Counted from the stretch's first letter, positions 28,734-39,245 are shown. The stretch: DNA of 64,000 bases from CAVOGJ01 sp963700865 (GCA_963700865.1 CAVOZC010000002.1:334508-398507); one strand, 5' to 3'. Made by a program: numbers and translations. The notes: generated by a model from the letters alone, not told the origin.

Positions 28734-30524
28734 ATGCCACGGAGTGACCGTGCGACGGGTGGTGGATTGTGGTGGGCGTGGCTGACGATATGCCTGTGCC
28801 CGTTGCCAGTCGCCTGGGGACAGACGAATGACTCCCCCGCAACGTGGCAATCGCGACTCGATGCCGGCGAATACGCGATCGCTCTCCGCGAAATCAGGCA
28901 ATTGCCAACTTCCGCGGAGCGGGACCAGGCACTGGCCACCGTGGCAGCGCATCAAGCTTCGCGGGGAGCCGCGGAGGCGGCCACGCGAACCGTCCTCGAG
29001 ATCCGTTCCGACCTGCTGCAGTTCCAGACGCTCAACCAGTTCCGCCCGTTTGTGGGAGGCAATGTTCCCGTGCTTGGTGGGAACGGACCATTCGCCGGGA
29101 ATGGATTCAATAACGGTTTCGGAAACGCGCTGAACGGCGTGGGGAATCCGTTCGGCCCCGGCATGGTGGATGGCGCGGGCAACACGGGAGGGGGTGTGCA
29201 GGCGGACTTCGACACATTGATCGAGTTGATCACGCGGACGGTGTCACCGGAATCGTGGGAAGACGTCGGCGGCGCGGGGACGATCGCCGAATTTCCCACG
29301 GGCGTGCTGATTGATGCGGCCGGTTGGATGCGTGAGATTCCCGCAGGGGAACTCGCAAGCCGGGCCGTCGCTCCACTGCCGAGCGACCCGGAGCTGATTC
29401 ATATTTCGTTGCCACGCTTGGAGGCTGCCTTGCTTGCGCAACGCGCATTGGGGCTACCTCCGAGCGATTCGATGCGGCGATTGGATGGCTTGGCGAAGAT
29501 CGATTACGTCCTGGTGGATCCGTCCGCTCACGATGTGCTGCTGGTGGGACCCCGCGCGACGGATGCGGCGGCGACTTCCGCCGGTCGCTTGAGCGATTTG
29601 TGCGTCGCCTTGCAGAACGCCTGGCAGGGTGATGGCCGCATGGTCTGTTCGATCACACCGCGGCAGCAAAACCTCGCGGCAACGCAGGCTTTTCTGACCG
29701 TATCCGCCGCGACGCCGCTGAAGCCAGGACGCCGCAGGGAATGGCTGAACCAGTTGCGGGACAAGCTGGGCAGACAGGACATTGAATTCTCCGGCGTGCC
29801 GACCGATTCGCACACGGCCCAAGTGCTTGTCGCCGCCGATTACCATATGAAGCTTGTGGGCATGGGCCTCCGCCCGGCCGTGGCGGGTGTCGAGAGTTAT
29901 CTGGATACGGTCGAACCGGACGCGGATGGAACTCTGCCGGCGATGGACGTTCTCCGCTGGTGGTTCACGCTCAGCGCCGAGCCGGTGATCACCAACTCGG
30001 CCCGTACCGCTTTCCGACTTCCGACCGCTGCGGTGCGCGTGCAGAGTGAAAACGAGATGCTTGCGGATCGCGGCATCCGCGTCCACACGGGCGCGTCCGA
30101 GCCGCTCAACCGGCGATTTGCTACCAGCTTCAGCGAGCATTTTTCCGAACTGGAAGCTACCTATCCTATTTATCACGACCTGCATGCCATCTTTGATTTG
30201 GCGATCGTGGCTGCCGTGCTCCGCGACGAGGCGGTATTGGAGAGGATCGAATGGCAGCCCACGCTGCTGGCGTCGCTGGACCCCTATGTGGTGCCGCGTT
30301 ATCAGACGCCGCGGGAGGTGGAATCGGTCATCAACCATCGCCTACTAAACAAGACGACAATTATCGCGGGCATCAGCGGGGGCGTCGATTTGGCGCCGCG
30401 ACGAGATCTCGAGCGTCCACGGATTCGCCCGGGCGAATATGACCTGGATCGCGTGGGCCAGGAAGGCCGGCCGCGAGAGGATCGGCACGCCTCGTCGAAG
30501 GCAACGGTGCATTGGCATTGGTAA
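28734..30524 (+). CDS. DUF1598-type secreted protein
   Basis: The ATG at 28734 follows GGGAGGGGGGAAAC, a strong ribosome binding site, and starts a signal peptide (LWWAWLTICLCPLPVAWGQ). The mature part of about 570 residues has a Gly/Asn-rich low-complexity stretch (near residues 110-155), then a conserved-looking body with ISLPRLEAALLAQRALGLPPS, KIDYVLVDPSAHDVLLVGP, TDSHTAQVLVAADYHMKLVGMGL and LRWWFTLSAEPVITNS. This fits planctomycete proteins of the DUF1598 type, whose function is unknown. The upstream in-frame ATG at 28683 lacks such a site. The gene converges on the small zinc-ribbon protein gene. Confidence 0.8.
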   Translation: MPRSDRATGGGLWWAWLTICLCPLPVAWGQTNDSPATWQSRLDAGEYAIALREIRQLPTSAERDQALATVAAHQASRGAAEAATRTVLEIRSDLLQFQTLNQFRPFVGGNVPVLGGNGPFAGNGFNNGFGNALNGVGNPFGPGMVDGAGNTGGGVQADFDTLIELITRTVSPESWEDVGGAGTIAEFPTGVLIDAAGWMREIPAGELASRAVAPLPSDPELIHISLPRLEAALLAQRALGLPPSDSMRRLDGLAKIDYVLVDPSAHDVLLVGPRATDAAATSAGRLSDLCVALQNAWQGDGRMVCSITPRQQNLAATQAFLTVSAATPLKPGRRREWLNQLRDKLGRQDIEFSGVPTDSHTAQVLVAADYHMKLVGMGLRPAVAGVESYLDTVEPDADGTLPAMDVLRWWFTLSAEPVITNSARTAFRLPTAAVRVQSENEMLADRGIRVHTGASEPLNRRFATSFSEHFSELEATYPIYHDLHAIFDLAIVAAVLRDEAVLERIEWQPTLLASLDPYVVPRYQTPREVESVINHRLLNKTTIIAGISGGVDLAPRRDLERPRIRPGEYDLDRVGQEGRPREDRHASSKATVHWHW

Positions 30525-30564
30525 GGCAAGTTGGCCTGGTTGCAAAAAACGACTGCCAAAGTCG

Positions 30565-30951
30565 CTACGAATCTTTCTCGACTGTCGAATAGCGTTTGCC
30601 ACACAGTTCGCATTGACTGGAGGGGATCACATCCTGCACGACTCGCCACACATGGTCGCAGTCGCCAGGCGGACGAACCCGTGCCAGCCCGCAGTGCAGG
30701 CAGACATCATCGGGCAGCGCGGATAGAGGGTGTCCGTATTCGTGTTGGCACCCATTATTCAATCGCTCGCCTTCTTCTTGCTTGCGCCGTTTTCGTCGTT
30801 CGGTGTATTCCTTGGCGAGTTGATCCAGTTCGTGGTTGCTGCGGGCGTCGGAAAACACGGTCCAAAATGACTTGAGGACCAGAAAGACGCAATACAGCAG
30901 GATCAGTGCCAGCAGGGCGGCGCCGAGATAGGCGAAGAAGGTACCGCGCAT
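30565..30951 (-). CDS. Small membrane protein with zinc-ribbon-like cysteines
   Basis: A 128-residue protein with one N-terminal transmembrane helix (FAYLGAALLALILLYCVFLVL), a charged coil-like stretch (KEYTERRKRRKQEEGERL) and a C-terminal part with CLHC and CELC pairs plus other Cys and His residues. The pairs could hold one zinc. The ATG at 30951 has AGGAAG upstream and lies 11 bases after the stop of the UvrA-family gene, so it may be co-transcribed with it. I recognise no family. Confidence 0.65.
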   Translation of the reverse strand: MRGTFFAYLGAALLALILLYCVFLVLKSFWTVFSDARSNHELDQLAKEYTERRKRRKQEEGERLNNGCQHEYGHPLSALPDDVCLHCGLARVRPPGDCDHVWRVVQDVIPSSQCELCGKRYSTVEKDS

Positions 30952-30962
30952 GTTCGAACTTC

Positions 30963-33872
30963 CTATTCTTCCAAGGGAGCGACTCTGGCGAGCATCGTCG
31001 CCAGTGCCCTACCGGTCGCGGAGGATGGGCAACGGGCGACGGCCTCGGGCGTACCCTGGGCCACGACACGGCCCCCTTGCTCCGCGGCTCCCGGTCCGAG
31101 ATCAACGATATAATCGGCCGCCTGCATCACTTGCAAGTTGTGTTCGACGACGATGAGCGAGTGACCGACATCGATGAGGGCGTCAAAGCAATCGATCAAC
31201 TGGACAATATCCGAGAAATGTAAGCCGGTCGTAGGTTCATCGATCAAAAACAGCGTGCGGCCCCGTTTTGCCGACGAGAGGTAGCCCGCCAGTTTCAAGC
31301 GCTGGGCTTCCCCGGCCGAGAGCGTACTCGCGGCTTGCCCCAATCGCAGATAATCGAGTCCCACGTCCATCAATTGTTGCAGTCGCTGCTGGACCTTGGA
31401 CTGCCCGCGAAAGAACGTGTGAGCCTGCCGGACGGACATTTCGAGCACATCCGCGATACTGCGGCCTCGGTATTTGATATCGAGAATTTCGCGACGGTAG
31501 CGTCTTCCCTGGCACTCGCTGCACACCATCACGACGTCGGCCAGGAATTGCATGTCTATTTCAATCGTGCCGTCGCCTTTGCAGGCTTCGCAGCGGCCCC
31601 CCTCGACGTTAAAGCTGAAATGGCTGGCCTTGAAGTTTCGCGTGCGGGCCGCGAGCGTATCCGCAAAAACATCGCGGATGGCGGTGAAGGCCTTGATGTA
31701 GGTGACGGGATTCGATCGGGGCGAACGACCAATGGGACTTTGGTCAATCATCAAGACTTCATCGATTTGCCCATCGCCAAATACTTCATCGTACGGCAGC
31801 GGCTTCGCGGCTTCCTTGCGTTTTCGGCGGGCAAGCGCGGGGAACAGCGTGTGCTGAATCAGGGTACTCTTGCCAGCTCCGCTGACACCCGTCACGACAC
31901 AAAGGATGCCGAGCGGCAGTTCCACCGTCAGATTTTGCAGATTGTTTCCTCGCGCGCCTGAATGCGGACCCAGCCATGCTCGGGTGCTCGGCGGTGTTCT
32001 GGTAGCACCAAGCCCCGCCGTCCCGTCAGATAATCACCGGTCAGGGAAGCGCCTTCCTCCAGTAGTTCCCGCGGGCTTCCCTGAAAGGTCACGCGGCCTC
32101 CCTCTTCGCCGGCGGCGGGACCGATTTCAATGACCTGATCGGCGGCCTGGATGAGCGACTCCTCGTGTTCCACCAACACCACCGTGTTGCCACGCGTTTT
32201 CAGCTGCAGTATCGCCTGCTGCAATTGCCGGACATCATTCGGGTGCAACCCGACCGACGGTTCATCGAGGACATAGAGCATGTTAACCAGGCTTGAACCG
32301 AGTGCCGACGTGAGGGCCACACGTTGCGCCTCGCCGGCGGAGAGTGTCTTCAGTGTGCGGTCGACCGTCAGGTAATCGAGTCCGACCAGGCGGAGAAAAC
32401 CCAAGCGAGACTGAACTTGTTCGAGAAGCATGGCGGCGATGGAGCGATCATGGTCACTCAGCTCTAGCCCAGCCACCGCCTCGATCGCGTACCGCACCTC
32501 TAGGCGACTCAGTTCGGCGATGCTATGACCGGCGATTCTGACCGCCAGTGCTTCGGGACGCAGTCGCGCACCCTGGCAGCTGGGGCAGATACGGTGACTG
32601 CGCCAGCGACTGAGAAACACGCGGATCGGCATTTTGTATTTTCGCCGTTCGAGCCAGCGAAAAAAGCCGTCGAGCCCTCCGAAATCTCTTTCCGGTACCC
32701 CCTCCCGAATCAGACGGCGGTGAGATTCGCTCAACTCACGATAGGGTTGATGGATCGGGAGGTCGTAATCACCGGCCAGCGCCAGCAACTCCTGCAGCTC
32801 ATGCGCGTAGGCCGGCGTATTCCAAGGTGCGATGGCCCCCTCGGAAAGCGACTTGTTGGCATTGGGCACGACTAGTTCCATGTCGATGTCGAGCGTGTTG
32901 CCAAATCCTTCACAGTGGGGGCAGGCTCCCAAGGGACTGTTAAAGCTGAAGAGTCGCGGCTCGAGCCGTGGATACGAGAGCTGGCAATCTTCGCAGGCCA
33001 GCTCCTGGCTGAAGCCGATCTGCATCCAGGCCTGTCCGTCCAACTGCCGAATGGGGCACGTGCGATGGTTGTCGTTGGTACCCCAAAGAGCCTCCAAGTG
33101 AGCCGTCGACGCGGGGACAAATACCACGCACCGCCCCAGGCCACGAGCCATGGCGATTTCGAGCGATTCGCACACGCGGGAAGCGGTGGAGGAACCAGCC
33201 GACAGTCGGTCGACGACAACAAAGACAGGCTCCGTGGCACCGCGGACAGCCATGCCGCTCGGCGTGTCCTCGATGGCTGAGCACCCGGTCTCCCACGATC
33301 CAGCGGACAAAACCGTCTTCGAGTAACGGCTGGGCTTCGCACGCGAGTGATGCCTCCTCCGCCAAAGCCAGCGGAAAGGCGACCATGAACCGCGTTCCTT
33401 CCTCCAGCCGAGCCAGCTTGGACATTGCGGTTTGCGGCGTATCTCGTTCGACGCGGCGACCGCAACCATGGCAGGTCACGACGCCGATCTTGGCAAACAG
33501 CAAACGCAGGTAGTCAATGATTTCCGTGGCGGTTCCGACCGTCGCCCGATTCGACGACGACGTATGCTTGTGCGTCACCGCGATCGCGGGAGGAATGCCC
33601 CGAATGCTCTCCGCGGCCGGTTTTTGCAGCCGTTCCAGGAACTGCCGTGTGTAGGCGGAGAAGCTTTCGATATATCTGCGCTGACCCTCCGTATAGAGCG
33701 TGTCGAGGGCCAGGCTTGTCTTACCACTGCCGCTGACTCCGCAGAAGACAATCAATTTTTCGTGCGGAATGTCGAGACTGACATCCTGCAAGTTGTGGAC
33801 ATGGACACCGCGCAGTTCAATCTGTCGGGCAGTCAAATCGCCGATCCTTCCAGAAATCCGGGCCGCTCCCAC
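30963..33872 (-). CDS. uvrA: UvrA-family excinuclease ABC subunit A (two frameshifts)
   Basis: A 970-codon double ABC ATPase that recognises damaged DNA. The N-terminal half has GVSGSGKTSLALDTLYTEG (Walker A), ESFSAYTRQFLERLQKP and HTSSSNRATVGTATEIIDY; the C-terminal half has the second Walker A GVSGAGKSTL, the UvrA zinc finger (FNVEGGRCEACKGDG...CSECQGRRY), two LSAGEAQR signatures and two Walker B/DEP motifs (VLDEPSVGLH, LIDEPTTGLH). The frame breaks near 33280 (GDRVLS to CSAIEDTPSG) and near 31945, where one missing A in GAGGAAACAAT joins IQARE to NNLQNLTVELPLG. Both look like base errors. The SFSAYTRQFLERLQKP opening differs from typical UvrA1, so this could be a paralogue. A GTG at 33872 starts the longest frame. 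Confidence 0.88.
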
Positions 33873-34039
33873 GAACCGCTCCCCCGTGGCGGCCGGCCGT
33901 CGAAAGACAGGACCACTTCATCCACTGGTCATGAATCCCGTATCATAACCTCAGGTGGCCGTCAGTTCCTACTGGCTCGCCGCCAGGGGCCCGCCGATCG
34001 GTGCCCACCCAGGGTGGTTTCCCAAACGAGGTGATTGAC

Positions 34040-34381
34040 GTGACGTGGTTCGCTCGTAAACAAACGTTTAATCCGTTTTACGTGCTGCTGACCCTCGTCG
34101 GCATCGCCTTTTGCCTGACCGCATTCGCCTACGGTGTCATGACCGTGCGCGACTTGCACCCGGATTTGGCCCAGCCCGCCACGGCCTCTGGGCAACAACT
34201 GATGTTATGGATGGATGTCCACGGTTTTCAGTTGCTGATGAGCGAAGTGGCCGCGCTGGCCATCTGCACGGTGGCCGCGATGGCGACCGACGAATGGTGG
34301 GATCGGGGTAGCGGGCGACGAGCAGGGCAGGCGGGTTCGCCCCAGCCGCCGGTGGACTCGCTTGACAAAGGGGAAGGTTAA
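34040..34381 (+). CDS. Small hypothetical membrane protein
   Basis: About 113 residues with two hydrophobic helices (FYVLLTLVGIAFCLTAFAYGVM and LMSEVAALAICTVAAMA) and a polar C-terminus. I chose the GTG at 34040 because AGGTG lies about 8 bases upstream; the ATG at 34001 gives 13 more residues without a site. A divergent promoter with the UvrA-family gene should lie at 33873-34039. No family is recognised. Confidence 0.6.
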   Translation: MTWFARKQTFNPFYVLLTLVGIAFCLTAFAYGVMTVRDLHPDLAQPATASGQQLMLWMDVHGFQLLMSEVAALAICTVAAMATDEWWDRGSGRRAGQAGSPQPPVDSLDKGEG

Positions 34382-34531
34382 GGGTGGCGGTCATCGCCGG
34401 CGCAGCGGTCATGCCTGCAGCAACGCCGGCTTGTTCGTTCCAGAGGAAAGCGACACTCGGTCAGGACAGGCGGTTCGTCGGCAGGCCCCCTGGTCATCGG
34501 CTCGCGGATCATTCTAGAGGAGTCACCAACC

Positions 34532-34921
34532 ATGAAAGTCCAAAATTACGAAGCCATTTCCGCCAAGCCCGTCGACATGGAAGGCGCTTCCGGATGTACC
34601 GTTCGCCAGCTGGTGAATGAGAAAGACGGGGCTCCAACGTTCGCCATGCGTCAATTCACGGTCGCGCCCGGCGGCTTCACGCCTCGGCACTTCCATCCGT
34701 ACGAGCACGAGGTCTTCGTATTGGCCGGGCAGGGGGAAGTCTGGGAAGGCGACGTGCCGCATCCGCTCCGCTCGGGAGACGTCGTCCTCGTCAAACCGGA
34801 TGAGGTCCATCAGTTCCGCAATACGGGGGATCAACCGTTGCAATTTCTCTGCCTGATCCCACTCTCGGCGACAGGAAAGCAGGTAACGGTCGTGCCTGAA
34901 TGTGGACTTGAGGACGCCTGA
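34532..34921 (+). CDS. Single-domain cupin protein
   Basis: A 129-residue cupin_2 barrel. Motif 1 is PRHFHPYEHEVFVLAGQGEV (His53, His55, Glu58 or Glu60) and motif 2 has DEVHQFRNTG (His93), so the metal site (His, His, Glu, His) appears complete. Such proteins act as small oxygenases, isomerases or metal-dependent regulators; the substrate is unknown. The ATG at 34532 has GAGGAG upstream (AGAGGAGTCACC). Its TGA overlaps the ligA ATG by one base (TGATG), so the ligase may be translated by coupling. Confidence 0.85.
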   Translation: MKVQNYEAISAKPVDMEGASGCTVRQLVNEKDGAPTFAMRQFTVAPGGFTPRHFHPYEHEVFVLAGQGEVWEGDVPHPLRSGDVVLVKPDEVHQFRNTGDQPLQFLCLIPLSATGKQVTVVPECGLEDA

Positions 34922-36915
34922 TGTCGCGCGTGGCTGAAGAGCTGGCACGTCTCCGCGACGAGATCCGACGTCACGACCGCTTGTATTACATGGAAGCGGC
35001 GCCGGAGATTTCCGATCTCGATTACGATCGGCTCATGCAGCGGCTGAAAGCACTTGAGGCCGAGCATCCAGAACTCATCACGCCCGACAGCCCGACCATG
35101 CGGGTGGCTGAGCAACCTGTGTCTCACCTGGTCTCGGTGAAGCACCGGATGCCCATGTTGTCGATCGAAAATACCTACAGCGTGGACGAAGTGCGGGAAT
35201 TCGCGGCTCGAGTCGCCAAGCTGATTGAGGAGCCGGTCGAATGGGCGGTGGAACTGAAGATCGATGGCGTGGCGGCGTCGTTGATTTACGAGGACCGTGT
35301 ACTCGTCGCGGCGGTCACTCGCGGTGACGGGTCGGTGGGGGACGACATTACCCACAATATCCGCACGATTCCCGATGTGCCGTTGCGGCTGCACGGCGAA
35401 GTGCCACAAGTGCTGGAGGTCCGTGGCGAGGTCTACATGACCAATTCGGATCTTGTACGCCTGAACGAAGTCCAGCTTGCCGAAGGCAACGCGACGTATG
35501 CCAACACCCGCAACGTGACGGCGGGCAGCGTCCGCTTGCTCGATCCTCGCCAGGCTGCCAAGCGACATTTGCACATGTTTTGCCACGGCGTCGGGTACGC
35601 CGAGGGTTGGCACGTCACGACGCACATGGAATTCCTCGAGCTGATTCGAGCCGCGGGGCTGGTGCCTACCCCGCAGGTCGCCGCCTTCCCAGATATCGAG
35701 CGGGCACTCGAATACTGCGAGGTACTGATTGGCCAGCTCCATGAATTCGATTTTGAAGTCGACGGCATTGTGCTGAAAGTCAATCGCCTCGACCAGCGGG
35801 AGCGTTTGGGCAGCACGTCCAAATCGCCGCGGTGGCTGGTGGCCTACAAGTTCGAGAAATATGAAGCCACCACGCGGCTGAACGAGATCAACGTAAACGT
35901 GGGCAAGACGGGGACCATCACGCCGGTGGCCGAATTGGAGCCGGTGCAACTGGCGGGCACGACGGTCAGCCGCGCGAGCCTGCACAACGCGGAGGAAATT
36001 GAACGAAAAGACATTCGCGTGGGCGATGTGGTCGTGGTGGAGAAGGCCGGTAAGATCATTCCGCATATCGTGCGAGTTGAAAAGCACTTGCGGCGGGGCG
36101 ACTTGCCAAAGTACAAATTTCCCCTGACATGCCCGGAATGTGGAACCAAGGCGACGAAGGATCGTGGCGGCGTCTATATCCGTTGTCCCAATTTTGCCTG
36201 CCCGGCCCAGATCAAGGAGCGGATTCGCTATTTTGCCAGCCGCAGTGCCATGGATATCGAAGGGCTGGGTGAAAAGCTGGTCGACCAGCTGGTTTCCGCC
36301 GGACTGGTGAAGCGCTACGGCGATTTGTATCGGCTGACCGCCACGCAACTCATGGAGCTGGAGCGGATGGGACAGCGTTCGGCGGAGAAGCTGCTGGCGG
36401 GAATCGAGGCCAGCAAACAGCGGGGATTGGCTCGCCTCCTTAATGGGCTGTCCATCCGCCATGTGGGAGCCAACGTGGCTCGACTGGTCGCGGAACATTT
36501 CGGGTCGATGGCGAAGTTGCGCCAGGCAAGTCTCGAGGAACTGGCGGAAGTTGACGGGGCCGGGACGATTATCGCGGAGAGCATTTACGATTTTCTCCAT
36601 TCCCATTCAGGAACGGAGGTGGTCGATGATCTGCTGGGCGTAGGAGTCTTGGCGGAAGAACCAAAAACGGTGGCAGCGAGCCAGCCGCGGCCGCTCGAAG
36701 GCAAGACGCTGGTGGTCACGGGCACGCTTGCCCGCTATACCCGTGACGAGATTCACGAACGCATCGTGCAAGCCGGCGGCCGCCCGGCCTCGAGCGTGTC
36801 CCAGAAAACCGATTACCTGGTGGCCGGGGAAAAGGCGGGCAGCAAACGGGCCAAGGCAGAACAGTTGGGAATACCGGTCATCGACGAGGACCAGTTCGAT
36901 CAGTTGATCGATTAA
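34921..36915 (+). CDS. ligA: NAD-dependent DNA ligase
   Basis: This cytoplasmic enzyme seals nicks during replication and repair. The 664 residues have the usual LigA order: Ia-like N-terminus with YYMEAAPEISDLDYD, the adenylation site ELKIDG (Lys near 115), NIRTIPDVPL, RGEVYM, TAGSVRLLD, an OB fold (VGKTGTITPVAELEPVQLAG), a four-cysteine zinc finger (CPECG...CPNFACP near 403), helix-hairpin-helix repeats and a C-terminal BRCT domain (GKTLVVTGTL...AGSKRAKAEQLG). No gap or frame break is visible. The start overlaps the cupin gene. The sugar transferase gene is convergent. Confidence 0.97.
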   Translation: MSRVAEELARLRDEIRRHDRLYYMEAAPEISDLDYDRLMQRLKALEAEHPELITPDSPTMRVAEQPVSHLVSVKHRMPMLSIENTYSVDEVREFAARVAKLIEEPVEWAVELKIDGVAASLIYEDRVLVAAVTRGDGSVGDDITHNIRTIPDVPLRLHGEVPQVLEVRGEVYMTNSDLVRLNEVQLAEGNATYANTRNVTAGSVRLLDPRQAAKRHLHMFCHGVGYAEGWHVTTHMEFLELIRAAGLVPTPQVAAFPDIERALEYCEVLIGQLHEFDFEVDGIVLKVNRLDQRERLGSTSKSPRWLVAYKFEKYEATTRLNEINVNVGKTGTITPVAELEPVQLAGTTVSRASLHNAEEIERKDIRVGDVVVVEKAGKIIPHIVRVEKHLRRGDLPKYKFPLTCPECGTKATKDRGGVYIRCPNFACPAQIKERIRYFASRSAMDIEGLGEKLVDQLVSAGLVKRYGDLYRLTATQLMELERMGQRSAEKLLAGIEASKQRGLARLLNGLSIRHVGANVARLVAEHFGSMAKLRQASLEELAEVDGAGTIIAESIYDFLHSHSGTEVVDDLLGVGVLAEEPKTVAASQPRPLEGKTLVVTGTLARYTRDEIHERIVQAGGRPASSVSQKTDYLVAGEKAGSKRAKAEQLGIPVIDEDQFDQLID

Positions 36916-36937
36916 TCGTCCCGGCACGCGCGTCGGG

Positions 36938-37984
36938 TTACGACGCGCCGCGTTGCGTCAGCACGGCGGGAACGGTCATCGCCAGGAGCTTGAGATCGAG
37001 GAAGAAGTCATGCGACTCGACATACTCGAGATCCATCCGCATCCATTCGTCGAAGGAAACTCCCTCACGACCGGTGATCTGCCAGGTGCAGGTGATTCCG
37101 GGGAGCACATCGTGCCGCCCGCACATCCACAAATCGGTCGGTTTCCAATCACTCACGGGCAGGGGCCGGGGACCCACGAGTGACATCTCACCGCGCAACA
37201 CGTTAATCAATTGAGGAAGCTCATCCAGGCTGGTCTTGCGAAGCAGCTTTCCGATGCTGGTCACACGCGGGTCTTTGGCAATTTTAAAGCCCAAGCCGTC
37301 CAACTCATTGCAGCCTTCCAACTCGGGACGGATCAGCTCGGCATCCGACCGCATGGTCCGCAGCTTGTACATCGAAAACGATCGACCACCCTGCCCCACA
37401 CGCTCCTGGCGAAAGAACACGGGACCGCGGGATGTCAGCTTGATGCAAATCGCAGCCAGCAGAATGACCGGTAGCGCCAACAGCAGTCCAATGCTACCGC
37501 CGATGATGTCGACCAGCCGTTTCCAGGTGGGTACACGGCGCAGCAGCAATTCGTCAATGCCAAGTACCGGTACGGTTTCTTCGCGAGTGACGACCAGCGA
37601 CGTCGGGCTGTCCGCGTAGACACGCAGGTGATTCTCCGCGAGCCGGCAGTGCTTTTTGATCTGCGAGCGATACTCCCAGGCATCAAGTGTGGTCGCGTTC
37701 GGCAGAACAATCACGAGTAAGTGATGATTCAGCCAGCCAACCTGTTTCTCATGCGCCCAGTCGGCCCGCATCAATTCGTCAAGCCAATCGACTTCCTGGA
37801 AGATCTGATGGATCGGGCGGTCATCCGTCGGTTGGCATTCGACCGCGATAACGGCGTAGCTCGCGCCACCATTGCGGCTCTCCTGACGCAGCGTTTCAAT
37901 CAAGTGACGAATTCGGTCCGATGACCAGCGGTCTACCCTGCGAAGGGATTCATTTTGAGCGTGAAGCTGAATCATGGAGTCCAT
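36938..37984 (-). CDS. Sugar transferase (initiating polyprenyl-phosphate glycosyl-1-phosphate transferase)
   Basis: The C-terminal 190 residues are a bacterial sugar transferase domain: a membrane hairpin (KRLVDIIGGSIGLLLALPVILLAAICIKL), GPVFFRQERVGQGG, MYKLRTMR, GKLLRKTSLDELPQLINVLRGEMSLVGPRP and GITCTWQITGR. It would load the first sugar phosphate onto undecaprenyl phosphate for exopolysaccharide. The N-terminal 150 residues lack the usual membrane bundle and instead form a soluble alpha/beta region with no motif I can name (possibly a degenerate GGDEF-like fold, inferred). ATG at 37984. It converges on ligA. The polysaccharide deacetylase gene is 267 bases upstream on the same strand. Confidence 0.88.
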   Translation of the reverse strand: MDSMIQLHAQNESLRRVDRWSSDRIRHLIETLRQESRNGGASYAVIAVECQPTDDRPIHQIFQEVDWLDELMRADWAHEKQVGWLNHHLLVIVLPNATTLDAWEYRSQIKKHCRLAENHLRVYADSPTSLVVTREETVPVLGIDELLLRRVPTWKRLVDIIGGSIGLLLALPVILLAAICIKLTSRGPVFFRQERVGQGGRSFSMYKLRTMRSDAELIRPELEGCNELDGLGFKIAKDPRVTSIGKLLRKTSLDELPQLINVLRGEMSLVGPRPLPVSDWKPTDLWMCGRHDVLPGITCTWQITGREGVSFDEWMRMDLEYVESHDFFLDLKLLAMTVPAVLTQRGAS

Positions 37985-38252
37985 CAATCCGCACTAGCCA
38001 CCGACTCTGTCGGCAAACATCCACCACAACATCTCGACTGCGCGGGATACCTTTCGCCTTCGCGTCGGCACTTGGCAGCAGTTATCCGACTGAGTCTAAC
38101 AGGTCCACTTGGTCTGGCAAGCGAAAACGTCCGCACGGTCTTGTGTGACCCCGCCCAACTGACCGCGATGGGAAATCTTCAGCGCAAGAAAAAGTCCCGC
38201 GCCCCTTCGGCTGGTGCGTTGGCTCTCCCCCAACCTGGTGGCTTATTTTTTC

Positions 38253-39245
38253 TTACACCCCCAATGTGGCGAGTTCCCGCGCGGAAAATTCTCGGCCCAT
38301 CGCGTCGATCGGTCGACAACCCACTGACATGGCGTGATCGAGCATGGTCACAACTTGGAACGACGCTCGGTAGCTATCGATGATGTCTGCCAGGACCTGT
38401 TGTTTCACCTCGAGCGGTAAGGTCATCCCGGGGAAGAAACTGAGTTCGCGGTCGTCCTCCTTGCCAAGGAAGTCGAGGGGGTGCAGCAGAAGTGAAGGTT
38501 GCACTTGGCTGGCCTTGCAAAGGGCCATCGCGGACTGGAAATAGTGCTTCGCCAATCGCTGCGAAAAACGTGCCAAATACATGACATAGCTCATGTGGAT
38601 CGGGAGTTTGAATAGCGGCATCGTCGTGACGGGAATTTCCACGATCTGCGTGTCTCGTCCCGGCAATCGGTGGGGCCGCAGCGGTCGGAACCCCTCCCAG
38701 AAATTACCGAATAGCTTCCGGCGACGCTGCAAGTCATGCCGCGTGAGATTACGAGCCGTCATGAAGTAATACGCCCGAGCGATCGGACCCAGGAAGGTGG
38801 GAAACGTCGACGCGTCGTAGGCATATTCCATCTCTTCCAGGACCTTAATCACCGTCGGGGAAACGCTGAATCCTGGGCCGCGAAAGCCCACCGTACGCGC
38901 CCCGGTGGCGTTGCCAATGGCCGCTTCTGCTTTGGCAATTTCCTCGTACAATTCCGCCTCGGAGTACAAATGCAGCCAAGGCTCGTGGTGAAACGAGTGA
39001 TTGGCAATTTCGTGTCCGCCGTCTGCCAAGAGGCGCAACGCGCCTTGATTTTGCGGCAGTTCCGCGTCCTGGCCCACGACAAAAAAAGTAATCCGTTGGT
39101 GTCGCTGTGCCAAGAATTCCACGATCCGCGGACAGACCAGGTCCAGATAGCTGGGATACGTTTCCCAGCCAGGATCTCCATGGGTTTTCAGATACGACCA
39201 TTTGTTGTCGAGATCGAGTGACAGACTGGCAACAGGTTTTGGCAT
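38253..39245 (-). CDS. Polysaccharide deacetylase (NodB domain)
   Basis: A 330-residue NodB-type carbohydrate esterase. Metal-site pieces are SLDLDNKW (Asp11 and Asp13), HEIANHSFHH (HxxxH) and GFRGPGFSVS, with LHPLDFLG near the end. The sequence is closest in feel to the deacetylases found in exopolysaccharide export loci. No signal peptide is present, so it may act in the cytoplasm or be membrane associated. The ATG at 39245 gives MPKPVASLSLDLD directly. The sugar transferase lies downstream on the same strand, so both may serve one surface glycan. Confidence 0.9.
   Translation of the reverse strand: MPKPVASLSLDLDNKWSYLKTHGDPGWETYPSYLDLVCPRIVEFLAQRHQRITFFVVGQDAELPQNQGALRLLADGGHEIANHSFHHEPWLHLYSEAELYEEIAKAEAAIGNATGARTVGFRGPGFSVSPTVIKVLEEMEYAYDASTFPTFLGPIARAYYFMTARNLTRHDLQRRRKLFGNFWEGFRPLRPHRLPGRDTQIVEIPVTTMPLFKLPIHMSYVMYLARFSQRLAKHYFQSAMALCKASQVQPSLLLHPLDFLGKEDDRELSFFPGMTLPLEVKQQVLADIIDSYRASFQVVTMLDHAMSVGCRPIDAMGREFSARELATLGV

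Noticed and set aside
34831..36606. Minus-strand open frame of 591 codons
   Set aside because: It lies entirely opposite ligA, which has complete motifs.
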